Assembly: GCA_944472135.2 (NCBI GenBank)
Contig: OX235265.1
Location: 92,970,984-93,034,983, forward strand
DNA length: 64,000 nucleotides
DNA from: Trichobilharzia regenti
Lineage: Eukaryota > Platyhelminthes > Trematoda > Strigeidida > Schistosomatidae
Reading direction: 5' to 3'
Shown: positions 9,012 to 19,600 of the stretch, in pieces
How positions within the stretch are numbered: the first letter of the stretch is position 1
Layout of the letters: each line of letters begins with the position of its first letter
Notes under the pieces: model-generated
Told to the model about the DNA's origin: nothing
The model's input: the letters and a program-made list of their open reading frames with translations, nothing else
The model's database searches: none
Made by a program: the position numbers and the translations under genes

Positions 9012-9315
9012 CCGATTGGTTGGCACTAATCTACGTTAAGGTCTAGGTCACTAATATGGGCCGTGAGAAAATATGAACAAGCCTGAGTCAACAACCAATC
9101 ACAGCAAAGTTAACGTGGCAGAATATGATTCGCAGAGAGAACTCTATTTGTCAAGGAAGCCCGAAACAACCAATCAGAAGCCTGCGTTTGTCTACCTAAA
9201 CAACCAATCAGATGACTGCGCTTGTCTATAATAATGTAGTTGAAAGATGTATAAATACGTGTTGATTTTCATAATAAAACGATCTGTTGCCTGGCCCTTG
9301 TCTTCTGTTGTTACA
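8990..9315 (+). repeat. 3' LTR of mini gypsy element
   Basis: 326 bp, matching the 5' LTR along its whole length as far as can be seen by eye. It is directly preceded by the polypurine tract. Confidence 0.9.
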
Positions 9316-9319
9316 CTTT

Positions 9320-10369
9320 CAGCTAAAAGACCCTATGAAGACTGTAAAAACACAATATTTTAGCCTTTCTAATAAGTTCCAAAGAGTACTATGTGAAATA
9401 TATGAACCGATGTAGCAGCCCAGTGTTAAATAATATTATCAGGGTATACAGACTTATAAAAATGTATACTCACTAAAATAAATCCAGATAAAATCTTAAC
9501 TAAAAATAAGCGTCCTGTGATTCACAACCATGTACAAACAGGATGGGATGTGAATTAGTAGTCCTGTAACCCAACTTACTAGAGTGTAACCTTTCCTAAT
9601 CAAGACAACAGGATATATACATATGCAAATGACATTATTTAACACTTATACCCCGGATATCTGAAAATTTTTACTAGGACAGAAGAGGAGAATTAGAGAT
9701 ATAAAAATTAAGTAACAAAGTTGTGGGGATACACTTCATGTGATGATTATGAACAATAAACTGTGTTCGCTATGTCATGCAGAAAATAATCCCCTTTCAT
9801 CATTGTCTAATATGTCAATTAAACGAGCTAAAATCAACTGTGACTACAATGCAGCACTAAGTGTTGTTGCTGCGGGTATTCCTGGTTCGTTCGATCAATA
9901 AAGCCCCCCAGTCAGCATACTGTTTTGCTATATTATTGCATTAAATTACAGGAATGTCACTCAATTACATATTATTGTGTACAATTGTGTGTCACTGAAT
10001 ACAGTGGCATAGCAAAGGCTCTTTCTAGATTTTTTTTTGTATTTTGGTATAGTCTAATTGAGATTCCTTTAAGCGTTTGTTCTTTGTTAACACACACAAA
10101 TGATTCCAGTCTACTGCTTTGACCTGAGAAGCTTATACAATCTTCATCGGATAGTAGTGGACTTATTTAATGGACTTCACATGATCTTTTTAGTCAAAAC
10201 ATTTTGTCTCCTGGACAGTTTGCAGCTTTACATACCACTTTGCCTAGATGAAAATCCAACACAGTAACTAATTTCTGTATACGCCTATCAACTACTAAGG
10301 ATGTTTCATATTCCCCTTGACTAGTATTGCCAACGTTGTGTAAACCTTGCCTAGGTTACTAACTCTCTA
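9320..10369. other. AT-rich spacer, nothing recognised
   Basis: Low-complexity AT-rich sequence with no ORF of coding character, no tRNA-like head and no recognisable reverse-transcriptase fragment. It probably belongs to an intron of the minus-strand gene or to intergenic DNA. Confidence 0.5.
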
Positions 10370-10475
10370 GTTTTCTAGCCGGTCCAAAGGCCGGAAAAAG
10401 AGGGAGGGTTGGGAGGGTGTGAGGCTAGCGAACCTACCCTTTAAAATTAATCAAACTGCTATAGAAACACTTCAA
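10370..10475 (+). mobile_element. Partial SINE family A body
   Basis: GCCGGTCCAAAGGCCGG..GGGAGGGTGTGAGGCTAGCGAAC matches the body of the SINE copies at 3516 and 6483 (GACTGGGGGCATGAGGCTAGC). The tRNA-like head and LINE-type tail are not present. Confidence 0.5.
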
Positions 10476-10529
10476 CGCACTATAAAAATATTAAAAATAC
10501 AAAAAATACATTTTAAAAAAAAACTTATT

Positions 10530-13500
10530 CTTCGCTGGAATGGAGATGCGAAATGATACAGTGGGCTCATGAAAGTTTTCAAGAAGCCAGTCAACCAACA
10601 GATGTGTCTTCTTTCGATGAAAGCAAGAATAAGAATGGAGACGTGGAATGTTCGTACAATATAAGAGGCTGGGAAGGCTACACACGAAGTCAAAGATGTG
10701 AGAAGGCATGGTATAGAAGCGCTGGGAATCTGTGAGAGTAATTGGAATGGATGTGGATTCTCGAAACTGTCAAATAGTGAGTCGGTGATCTACTTCGATC
10801 TGGTCACACAGACGACAACCACGAGCACACTGAGGCAGTGAGTAGCTATCATGATGTCATCAGTGGCAGTCAAAGCCTTAATGCAGTAGGAACCAATCTC
10901 CGCATGCAGGACTACGACAGCAAGATTCAGCTCAAAAGGAAGGAAAGTCACAATTATCCAATGCTACGAACAGTGCTACAAACAACGCGGAAGAAGAGAA
11001 TAAGAAAGATTTCTACAGACAACTACAAACAGTGATGGACAATATCCCACATGGCGACATCGAAATCCTCATGGGCCATATGAATGCTAGCCAAACTGAG
11101 AGCAGATAATACAGGAAGAGAACTCATCATGCATGGGTCGAGAGGCTCTAGCTCAGTGAAATGAATGAGAACGGAGAATTCTTTGCAGACTTCAGCGCTT
11201 TCAATGATTTGGTGGTCGGAGGCAGCATGTCCAAGCACAAGAATACTCACAAAGCAACATGGACTTCACCTGACGGACATATCACAAAACCAGAGAGATT
11301 TCATTTCAATGCTGCTCAAGGAAGTAGAGACGCAGCCACCCTGGTGGATACAAAGTCGAGAAGGGGAGCAGATATGAGCTCAGACCACCATCTAGTTCAA
11401 GGAACATTCAAGGTGAAGCTTAAATCTTTCAGAACAACTGGAGACAGGACACTTAAACTCAAGTTCAACATTCAGAAACTGAAGAACAAAACTACAAGGA
11501 ACACCTTCACTACAGATCAGATCAGAGCATAATCGGACACACTACGTGACATCACTGAGGAAAGGTGAATGGAAGAACATTGGAACTCTTTGAAGGAAAC
11601 GTGTAAAACAGTTCTAGGAAGAAAGAAGAGGCACAACAAAAGAATGGCTCTCAACGGATACCTGGAATGGTGAAAGAGAAGATGATTCAATGTAAATTTG
11701 GACAACAGAAGGAAAAGCTGAGTTCGATGTACACTTCACTGAATAAAGAGGTGAAGAAGAGTCCCAGGAAAGACAAGAGACAATTTTGAGACACAATGGC
11801 TGGTAATTGCAGCAGAACAGGCAGGCCATAGGTTAAAGAGAGACCTCAGAACATTATATCAGATAACCAGGTCTCTATCCCGGAAGAGATCAACCCAGAC
11901 GATGAAACCAATAAAAGATGTTTAAGGCAACCTGATTACCAAGGAGGAGAAACGAGTGAAACAATGAATGGACTGACGACTTCATAGGACTCTTGAATCG
12001 ACCATCACCTGCAACTCGCCCAGAAATGCTACCAACACCAACAACAGCAAGCACAGAACTACCTGTCAGTGGACACCAATCCTCCAACGAAAGCAGAAAT
12101 CTTGAATGCGATCAAGCTACTGAACACCAGCAGGGAAGGCAGCAGGACCAGATGGAATTGCCCAACTCTGAAGCACTGAAAACAGGCTCAGAGACTGTGG
12201 CAGAAGTACTCACACCATTGTTGCAAAAGGTTTGCAAGGAAGGAAAGGTAGCAAATGACTGAAAGAAAAGCTGCCTTGTCGAGCTACTAAACAAGGGTGA
12301 CTCACGCCTCACTCTCCAAGAACTGGTGTGGAATACTGCTCTTGTCTACACCAAGTAAAATACCAAATCGCATCATCCTGGAGAGAATAAAAGATGCACT
12401 GGATGCACAACTCCATCGTCACCGCTAACAGGCTGGATTCAGGGAAGACAAGTCATGTGCAGATCAAATTGCAACTCAACTCATCGTCATCGAACAAAGC
12501 ATAGAATGGCAGTCAAACCCCTCAGTACCTCAACTTCATCGTCTTCGTAAAGGCCTTCGACAGACAGCGTTGACCGAGAAGTAATTTGGAGACCGCTTCA
12601 ACACTACGGCGCGTAGTCCCCAAGTCTTTGTCAACCTCATTCAACGACTATATGACAATGCCACGTGTCAGGTGATCCACAACGGACAACTCAGTGAGGT
12701 GTTTGAAGTGAATATAGGAGTAAGACAAGCTGCCTGCCTATTATCACCGATGATATTCTTAGTTGTGGTGGACTGGATTACGCGCCAGACTGTGCACAAG
12801 GAGCGCAAAGATATGAATAGGCTGGACCATCGATAATACAACTCCAGAAGATCTGAATTTCGCGAGTGGATGATTTCTGTTTAAAGTCAAACAAACTCCA
12901 AGACTTGCAGGCGAAAACCAACAAACTGGTAGGAGAGGCGTGCAGCGAAGACAGGACTCCAGGTGAACAACAACAACAACCAGCACCAATCACCATCAAC
13001 GGGTGATAGTTGACAGAGGTTATTTCCTTCACTTATCTAGGGAGCACGCTTTCAACCACAGGAAGTTGGAACGCATGAAGATGTCATAGCCAGCCAAAAT
13101 TGGCAAGGCAAGATACACCTTCATTAATCTGAAACCAGTGTGCAAGTCTTCTGCACTCAGCAGCATAAAGAACGAAATTCTGATTTTCAACATCAATGTG
13201 AAGTCAGTCAGTCAGTTCTTCTAGATGAGTGAGAAACTTGCGCTGCATGTCACGAAAAGGATTTCCAACAGACTGTTTCAGACTTTTACCAACAGCTTCC
13301 TTCACTGCATACTGAACATCAAATGGCCAGCCTCCAAGAAAGAATTAGCGACAAGAAATTCTGTCAACAAAAGAACCGAGAGCTGACTGTTTAACAAATA
13401 TGTAGGAGAAAATGGAGATGGACTGGGCATACGTTGAGTAGGCCGTCGAACGACGTTGCGCACAATGCAGGCCATCGCTCGATTGGAATCCCAATGAGAA

Positions 13501-13655
13501 GCGACGTGTGGATAGTTGGTGAGAGGGTGACATGGAGGAGGTCGTGTGGTGAGGAGAAGGAGGAGATGACAGATTATGAGCAATCGTGGACCCAGCTGAA
13601 GAGGGTGTGTTGTTGAAGCCCTATGTTCCACTTGGAACCCAAGGGAATAATATTA
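10530..13655 (+). mobile_element. RTE-2 LINE, nearly full-length but decayed
   Basis: The order of domains is that of an RTE element. Apurinic-type endonuclease pieces come first (METWNVRT, GICESNWNG, IIQCYE, GDIEILMGHMNA; 11161-11532 keeps GADMSSDHHLVQG, the Asp-His motif near the endonuclease C-terminus). Then come the linker, RT blocks (GFREDKSCADQI, LIQRLYDNATCQVIHNG, IGVRQAACLLSPMIF) and the C-terminal region. Numerous frameshifts and stops interrupt it. The 3' end is CCCTATGTTCCACTTGG followed by an AATAATATT tail near 13655. It is the longest copy of this family in the window. Confidence 0.8.
11161..11532 (+). pseudogene. RTE-2 endonuclease C-terminal segment
   Basis: A 123-codon open stretch within the decayed RTE-2. 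It carries NDLVVGGSMSKHKNTHKATW and the ASDHH-like catalytic tail (SSDHHLVQG) of the exonuclease/endonuclease/phosphatase fold. Upstream and downstream frames belong to the same protein but are shifted. Confidence 0.65.
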
Positions 13656-13665
13656 ATAACTCATT

Positions 13666-13906
13666 AGGTATACTGTATTTCTATTCCACCTAACGGGCAT
13701 CTTATGCATATTCCCTTAATCTCTCAAAAATCCTACTATTCTTACAACAAATAAAAAGAAGAGCAAAAACTATAAAAACCCACCTTCAAAATAGGGTTTT
13801 TGTACTTTTTATTCTTCTCATTTGTCTTAAGAATAGTAGGATTTTTGAGATATTTAGGGAATACGCACAAGATGCTCGTTAGGTGCACTACAAATACAGT
13901 AAACCT
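13666..13906. mobile_element. Foldback (palindromic) MITE-like element
   Basis: 241 bp, made of two inverted arms of roughly 110 bp around a tiny centre near 13790. The ends are AGGTATACTGTATTT and AAATACAGTAAACCT. The arms share AATCCTACTATTCTTA and CATCTTATGC/CATCTTGTGC with scattered mismatches. No ORF is present. The structure resembles a foldback DNA transposon or MITE and sits directly beyond the RTE-2 tail. No transposase relative was seen in the window. Confidence 0.65.
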
Positions 13907-13959
13907 CAAAATCGTTCTCAATAACAGAACAGATGCGTTGACTTCTTGTGTTTTATAAT

Positions 13960-14155
13960 ATCCAATAAAATTTTATAGGTCTTCCATATTACTATTCTTT
14001 TTGCCTCACTCACACCTCTGTTTATTATCCGTCTTTTAAATCACCCTTTATCTTCTTATCTTGCTTTGCGTGCTATATGGAGAGAATATGGCAACTGGAA
14101 CTGCTGTACATATGTACAAAGTTCTATGTCGAAACCAGCCAGTCAGCCAGGCTAA
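13960..14155 (+). mobile_element. RTE-1 3' UTR fragment
   Basis: Matches the 3' untranslated ends of the RTE-1 copies at 17480-17638 and 43340-43525: ATTACTATTCTTTTTGCC, then ACAAAGTTCTATGTCGAAA and a degenerate GACA-like tail (CAGCCAGTCAGCCAG). Confidence 0.7.
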
Positions 14156-14204
14156 TAAAACACCAATTATCCTACTCTACTTGAAAGTGATTTGCGAAAG
14201 ATTT

Positions 14205-14525
14205 TTTTGGTTATAGGATTTCATAATGAGCTGACACTGGTTACAGAACCACTGGAGAACCTTAGAGTACTAGACAACTGTTTCGTCCTAGTTTGCGACT
14301 CTTCATCAGTACGCACCCATCGCTAGGGTTTAAACCCAGGACCCTCTGGTTACAAGGCGAGCTCGTATACCATTAAGCCACTGGGACCCGATCCAATGGC
14401 CAGCCCATGAATTCTAACTTCTGCCAATTCACGATATAGCGCAACCGCTAGTCAATCTCTTCGGCGAGTATTTGTCCTCACACCCGACCTGCTGCACCCT
14501 ACTGGTCACGACTTTTTGGCTAGTA
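14205..14525 (-). mobile_element. Hammerhead SINE family D, full-length copy
   Basis: On the minus strand: a leader, tRNA-like head (CCCAGTGGCTTAATGG; B-box-like GGGTTTAAACCC), hammerhead region (14266-14312) and tail (GTGTCAGCTCATTATGAAATCC). The hammerhead keeps GAAA, stem II and the palindromic stem III ACAGTTGT, with helix I GTACT/AGTAC. By alignment with the copy at 53511, its CUGA box reads ATGA, so C3 is lost. Related copies are at 47.5, 49.5, 51.3 and 53.3 kb. Confidence 0.7.
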
Positions 14526-15544
14526 AATGCACTGATCTTATTTCAGTACAGCCGTTCAAATCTATGGTGTCCTTTAAGTACCCTAATATTAGAAGCCCCT
14601 TTAACTTACTGCGTTGGAAAAAGTCAAAGATTTTTTTAAAGAGATGCCTACGGAATGTCTGTCTTTGTTGCAGCACACAAAAGCACCTCATTTACGGGTG
14701 GAGATCAATACGGCACTGATATTTTTCTACAAAAAAGTTCAGTGTTCTTCAGTCAATCAATCAGTCAGCCAAAATAGACCCATGGTTTTATGCATAAATT
14801 GTATCTATTATACTGTTCATGATATCTTCATTTACTTAACTGCAGCCCTAATTAACTTTAACCACATGAAAACTTTTTTTGAAACTTACCCGCTGTGTTC
14901 AAGACGCAGTGGGATTCTTTTCCAACCCATCCATCAAAAAATCCGTGCTTGCCAAAATTTAAAATAAACTGACAGAATCTACGAAGTCTCAGAAAATACA
15001 GCTTATTTCTTCCATAATAGGGTTGAGGACTACGCATTTTTTTACTGGGAGTAATTGAAAACGATCGAATGGAGGTTAGTAGTAGATGACACTGGCTGCC
15101 AAGTTTTCTTTTGCCTCAAATTACATGAGCGAGGAGCTGATAAAATACAAATAAAAAGAACAGCCAATAAAGTGGCCTAGGAATGATGAAGCAATTATTA
15201 CTAAAAGGTGACTTGCTTATCGCTTCTTTTTTTGTTAGTACAACATATTAGTTTTAAGCAATCGAAAAATAGTCTCACTCTTAATTTTATTCCAAGCAGA
15301 GATTAAAAGTTGGCTTTCCTATTGAACTATCAAGGGAAATTAATTTGGCTTGTTTAGAGTAATAAAATTACACAAGTTAATATCGATTGATCGCAATGTC
15401 AGTAAGTAACCACGAGCATATTCGCGCGCTTAACAATAAGCCACATCTGTTGTGCAAATTCACAGATGTCAGATTCAGTAGACCAGCTACCAATTAACCA
15501 TCGCTACACTATCCCGACAATGGTATTAATAATTATAAATAATA
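14526..15544. other. AT-rich spacer with one possible exon
   Basis: Mostly AT-rich with no repeat recognised. The stretch 14614-14720 on the + strand has coding character (VKDFFKEM..ECLSLLQHTKAPHLRVEINTALIFFY), but I could not fix both splice sites. It is left as a low-confidence exon candidate. Confidence 0.3.
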
Positions 15545-16890
15545 ATAATGGCGTCCAACAATTGCCATATTTCTTGACTTGAATGCGTCCTTCGACTCAG
15601 TGGATCGAAAGGTACTATAGCAATGTTTGACTGTGAAGGGAGTGCCAAGAAAGTACATTGCACCAATCAAGGCACTCTATTCAAACTCACGTAGTCGTGT
15701 AAGGGCTTATGGGGAATTGTCATCTGAATTGATAACAACCAGTGGTGTCCGACACGGATGTCCACTTTCCCCATTTCTGTTTAACTTCATCATAAATATG
15801 CTAATGGAAGTATCCTTAACTGAACTTAACGACTTAGGAATCGACTTGTTACCAGGGACTAGTCTTATGGACTTAGAATATGCAGATGACATAGTCCTGT
15901 TAGGGGGGGATGCTGACAAAATACAGAGTTTTCTAAACACCTTGAGCAGCAATCTTCGTATTTTTGGCATGCGATTCGCCCCTACAAAATGTAAGATGCT
16001 GCTACAGGACTGGACCACGTCAACTCCTAACTTAGTGATAGGGAGTGAAGTGATAGAACATGTTGACCACTTCACCTATTTGGGAAGTTGTATCAGCACC
16101 AACGCACTGATTGGCGACGAAATCTCAGCACGGATCCGAAAAGCTCGAGCTGCTTTCGCTGACTTACACCATCTCTGGCATAGGCGTGACATCCGGTTAT
16201 CAACTAAGGGACGTGTGTACTGCTCAGCAGTTCCCTCCGTCCTTCTCTATGGCTCTGAAACATGGCCAATACTAGTGGAAGACATGAAAAGGTTGACTGC
16301 TTTCGGTCATAGATGTCAACGATCTCTTTCTCACGTTAGGTGGTTTAATAAGGTAAGTAATGTTGACGTTAGGCGTAGAGTATTGGGCAGAGGGAAAATC
16401 AATCGACGAGACTATAAAGTTACATAGATTGAGATGTCTAGGTCACGTGCTGCGCATGCCTAACCATTGCTTCCCCCGGCTGGCATTGCTAGCTGATATA
16501 GGTGCAGGTTGGAAAAGAGCCAGTGGTGGCCAAACAAAAAATGGCCTCATCAATCCATGAAATCCTTGACAGTTAAACTGAGTCAGGTAGGGTCGGAGAT
16601 GCAGACTTCCGGGTTGGGGCCCTCGGGACTCTAGGAATTAATGGCTGGAGACAATAGGTGACATGGCTCAAAATCGTTGTCAATGGCGCAGATGTATTCA
16701 GTCTCTCTAATCTTTCATATTCCTTTCTACCATTACCCATTCTGTTTCACTCTTATACTTGTGAAACTCTATTGATTCTCTTCACTCATCTTCTTGTCTA
16801 CTTTTGTGTGCTATTTGGAACGTGGCAACTGGAACTGCTGCACTTCGGTGACAAGTTCTATGTTGATCCAGACAGACAGACAATAATATT
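15545..16890 (+). mobile_element. RTE-1 LINE, 5'-truncated copy
   Basis: Begins inside the RT at motif A (IFLDLNASFDSVDR), contains the RT core and C-terminal domain, and ends with the 3' UTR and a short GACA tail at about 16870-16880. This is the best-preserved RTE-1 coding copy in the window. Another RTE-1 copy is attached at its 3' end (16891-17638). Confidence 0.85.
15627..16427 (+). pseudogene. RTE-1 reverse transcriptase, partial ORF
   Basis: A 266-codon open frame with RT motif B-like VRHGCPLSPFLFNF and the catalytic LEYADDIVLLGG (YADD codons 15879-15890). QDWTTSTPNLVIG, FTYLGSCIS, IRKARAAFADL and SVLLYGSETW, all typical of the RTE C-terminal region, follow. It lacks the endonuclease and the first RT motifs through 5' truncation, and a frameshift breaks it after residue 266; the C-terminus continues at 16360-16560. 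Catalytic aspartates are intact, but the protein is incomplete. Confidence 0.8.
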
Positions 16891-17638
16891 ATGTGACATC
16901 CGGCTATCGACCAAAGGGTAGGTGTACTGCTCAGAAGTCCGCTCCGTCCTCCTTTATGGCTGTGAGCGAGACCTGGTCATCGAGAGTGGAAGACATGAAA
17001 AGCACGGCTAACTGTCTTTGATCATAGGTGCCTGCGTTCTATCCCCCTCTCGTGTGAAGTGGTATAATAAGGTGAGCAATATTGAGGTTAGGCGTCGGTC
17101 GAGTGCCCGGTAGGTGGGAGGGGAAATCAATCGACGAGGTTGTGAAACTACATCGATTGAGATGGTTAGGACATGTTTTACGTATGTCTAGCCTAGTCAT
17201 CGCCTTCCTTGACTGACGGGAAATGTTAGCTGACATGGGATTGGTCAGGCTGGAAAAGAGCTAGCGGTGGTCAAACCAAAACATGGCTTCATCAGTCAAT
17301 GAAATCCAGAACAGTTAGTTTAAGTCACGTAGGAAGGTGTAGACCGATTCCTGGTTGGGGTTCTCGTGACGGTAAAAACCAATGGTTGGAAACAATTGGT
17401 GATACGGCTCAAATCGTTCTCGATGATGGCGCAGATGCTTTCATTTCTTGTGACTTATGATTTCGAATGAAACTATATTGTTCTTTGATATTACCATTCT
17501 TTTTGCCTAATATCTCCATTAACTGTATTATGCATTTCTTCTGCCTTCTTCTCTCGCTTTGTGTGGTACATGAAGTGTGGCGACTTGAACTGGTGCACAT
17601 CAGTACAAAGTTCTATGTCGAAAACAGACAGACAGACA
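16891..17638 (+). mobile_element. RTE-1 LINE, second 5'-truncated copy with TSD
   Basis: Starts in the C-terminal region (RRDIRLSTKG-like) and continues through the 3' UTR to (GACA)n. The 9-bp AATAATATT flanks it at 16882-16890 and 17639-17647. It therefore inserted as a 748-bp truncated copy at the 3' tail of the preceding RTE-1. Confidence 0.85.
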
Positions 17639-17649
17639 AATAATATTAA

Positions 17650-19600
17650 TGGCTTCATTCTAAACAATAATGTCGATAGTGTGGGATTCACAGCATGTGG
17701 CAGACTATTACACTGAATATTCTCGTTCACATTACATGTCAAGGAAGAAAATGATTACAGAATTTTATGATATTTACAGTCATAATAGTAATAATGATAA
17801 TAATACCAGTATGATATCTTATGGTTAAGGTGACCAGAGTCATTCTTGTATTTGTACTTCTGTTCGGCTATCTAATCGTCAAAAACTAGTGGACTAAATC
17901 ATCGAGAAGTACTAAATTAGTTCAACTCAGGATATAGTGATTTTACTTGAGTATACTGGAATTCATAATGACAGAGTAGCTTTGAGTCTGCTAACTGTAT
18001 CGACTAGATACGAATATTAGGAGAGATAACACAACAGAACGACAAGTGTTGACAAACACTTGAAGGTGTATCAGAATTTAACTATATAAATAAATACCTC
18101 GAATCTATAATTCTACCTCACTCTAATAGCTACGAAGAAACGCATATGGTAATCCACTGAGCCGAAAGTTAAATTGTAACGTATAAACAGTTCTAACCAA
18201 ATGCTATTAAAAAATAATACTTGTTTGATTTATTTCACAGAAAACCAGTACTGATTAATGACTTCTTGAGACGATACAATGCCTACTCCAGTTATAAGAT
18301 TGCGTTAGACCGAGTCATTTTTTGCACATGCATCTTACATGTTCCAACCACTTTAGTCAGCAATTTGATTTTTATTCACATCGACAATCACCAATGCGTG
18401 TAACTTATTTCACTTCGGCTTTTGGCCATATATACATATATTTAACGTCCATTTTCTTGAACTCGGAGTCGTTGTTTAAAAAAACCCTTACTTAACTTTT
18501 ATCTCATACGACATGATAAACATGTAATGCTACCCGTTTTTTAAAACATTTGATTAGTCAATTTTTTTAATCATACAGTGGGAATGATGTAAATCAACTT
18601 CTATAAATGGACTTGTAGAACATCTGAAATTAATATATTCCCAGTTAACTGCTATATAACTTCTCTTACAAATTCAGTCTTGTGAAGCATATTAAGGCGA
18701 GTAACCATAACAATTTACTTTTGGTACGTAAAATAAACAATAAATTTCTACGCAATGTTGGACTGTCATAGCCAAAATCATAGTGACTTTGAACAAACAG
18801 AATTCAGATGTAGTGAAAGTTGCATAATACTTTTAAAAGTGTATTGAGAACATTGCAGACATGATACTAAGCTAGATAGTGGTTCCATTTGTTGTGAAAA
18901 TATCTCACAATTTCTTCTGGGATAATCCCAGAGAAGTCGTATCATAGCTGATACATGTATTCATCTCGGTGGCCGTAAATTATGGTACTTTTGGATCCAT
19001 TGATATTGCTGAATCTTTTCTTCAACCTTCTCCCCCACCCCCACCCCCCAACCCACAAGGAAAATGAAACCCTTCGACACAGTGTGGATGCCTATGATCG
19101 AATTCACACGGTTGGAAGAGTAGCTAAAAGGACATAGAATATAACCCGGAGATAGCAAATGGTTAACCAACTGTAATCTTTAGGAATATAACGTTATATC
19201 CGATCTAACGTACAGGGGGCATACATTCATCAGTTGACACGAAAACAGTCCTATCAATGTCAGCGATTAACCCTATACCTCCAACGCAAACGGTAGTCTT
19301 CTCTAAATAAAAATCGTACTACACATCACTAATTTTGAACTAATGCATTGTACAGACCAAGCTATTTATAGTCAGCTGCAGCAGGCCTGTGAGGATATAC
19401 CCAACAGGCCTTCGCATTATCGGCGAAGTCAAACTTTAGGCACCGAAGAGGTGTACACGCACCATATACCTCAAAATGCATACTTTTATATGCTGAAAGT
19501 TAACCTAGTTTCCAAAAGTAGTCCCAGAAACTCACAAGCCTAATCTGCCATCCAAGGTCACCTATTCATTTAAAATCGCCGCGTTTAACAGAGCACTCTA
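17650..19600. other. Spacer without clear repeat; possible exon at 18239
   Basis: AT-rich, largely featureless. A + strand stretch after a good acceptor (TTATTTCACAG, ending about 18240) reads KPVLINDFLRRYNAYSSYKI but has no obvious donor. On the minus strand 18961-19170 has an open frame rich in G/V without a recognised domain. Neither is firm. Confidence 0.35.

Larger units (their letters stand above)
8242..9315 (+). mobile_element. Intact mini gypsy element (Boudicca/CsRn1-like), non-autonomous
   Basis: Two 326-bp LTRs (8242-8567 and 8990-9315), both TGTGGTGAG..GTTGTTACA and apparently identical, flank a 422-bp internal region. The 4-bp target duplication CTTT is present on each side (8238-8241 and 9316-9319). 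A TGG-starting primer-binding-like site follows the left LTR (8569 on) and a purine tract GGGGGGACGAG precedes the right LTR. There is no protease, reverse transcriptase or RNase H, so movement must have used enzymes of a full-length relative. Near-identical LTRs suggest a recent insertion. Related copies are at 58920-59956 and 63210-63640. Confidence 0.9.
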
